From NCBI RefSeq assembly GCF_008119665.1, contig NZ_CP043046.1:930001-994000 (forward strand): a stretch of DNA of 64,000 bases. Direction: 5' to 3'. This document shows, one piece after another, positions 63,987-64,000 of the stretch. Under the pieces are notes generated by a model. The model saw nothing but the letters and a program-made list of their open reading frames with translations. It was not told where the DNA came from and did not search any database. The position numbers and the translations under genes are program-made. Each line of letters opens with the position of its first letter. Within the stretch, counting starts at the first letter, position 1. This DNA is from Pigmentiphaga aceris. Lineage in GTDB: Bacteria; Pseudomonadota; Gammaproteobacteria; Burkholderiales; Burkholderiaceae_B.

Positions 63987-64000
63987 CTGGAATTCCTTCA

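Overview
The window is about 64 kb of high-GC bacterial chromosome. It contains no rRNA, phage, transposase or CRISPR. Protein sequences and gene order (aroQ-accB-accC-prmA, rplM-rpsI-argC-erpA, obgE-rpmA-rplU/ispB, tyrS-dtd, glyA-nrdR-ribD-ribE, a lysine/alanine-rich histone H1-like protein, a short GlnQ-type hydantoin locus) point to a betaproteobacterium of the order Burkholderiales, most like the Alcaligenaceae (Bordetella/Achromobacter group). This is inference from recognised proteins; no database was searched. Layout: 1-8.6 kb: the 5' end of mpl (minus strand), then a plus-strand housekeeping run (hypothetical protein, TlpA-like thioredoxin, aroQ, accB, accC, prmA, a zinc-ribbon membrane protein, a PfkB kinase, a glycine-zipper lipoprotein). 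8.8-17.5 kb: a minus-strand run (YggT, H1-like protein, nrdB, nrdA, ampD, a small membrane protein, a cytochrome-c-assembly-type protein). 17.5-23.1 kb: ffh, an exported cysteine-amidase-like protein, proS (minus), rppH and a lipoprotein. 23.2-30.8 kb: a catabolic island for hydantoins or N-carbamoyl amino acids (racemase, LysR regulator, a four-part polar amino acid type ABC importer, a D-carbamoylase-like nitrilase, a D-hydantoinase). 31-36 kb: proB, obgE, rpmA, rplU (minus), ispB and tRNA-Pro(CGG). 36-41 kb: an accessory stretch with TetR, MFS transporter and porin. 40.8-59.6 kb: coq7, OsmC-like, rplM, rpsI, argC, erpA, uup, a metallophosphoesterase, anmK, an M23 peptidase, tyrS, dtd, a PEBP protein, a histidine phosphatase, glyA, nrdR, ribD and ribE. 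59.7-64 kb: an orphan substrate-binding protein with a divergent LysR, then a second racemase, RpiR regulator and ABC binding protein set that runs to the window edge. How the parts connect: NrdR, encoded at 57.0 kb, has a good candidate operator pair at the nrdA promoter at 15.3 kb. The hydantoin genes together give uptake, ring opening, decarbamoylation, racemisation and regulation. The least expected signal is non-coding. At least five separate intergenic spaces hold degenerate tandem arrays whose units are almost always exactly 14 bp although the sequence differs from locus to locus; one array runs for ten units without a length change up to a start codon. A 15-bp motif, GGCTTAAGACCRGGC, recurs near rplM, rpmA and glyA, and two strong candidate RNA elements lie near rplM and glyA.
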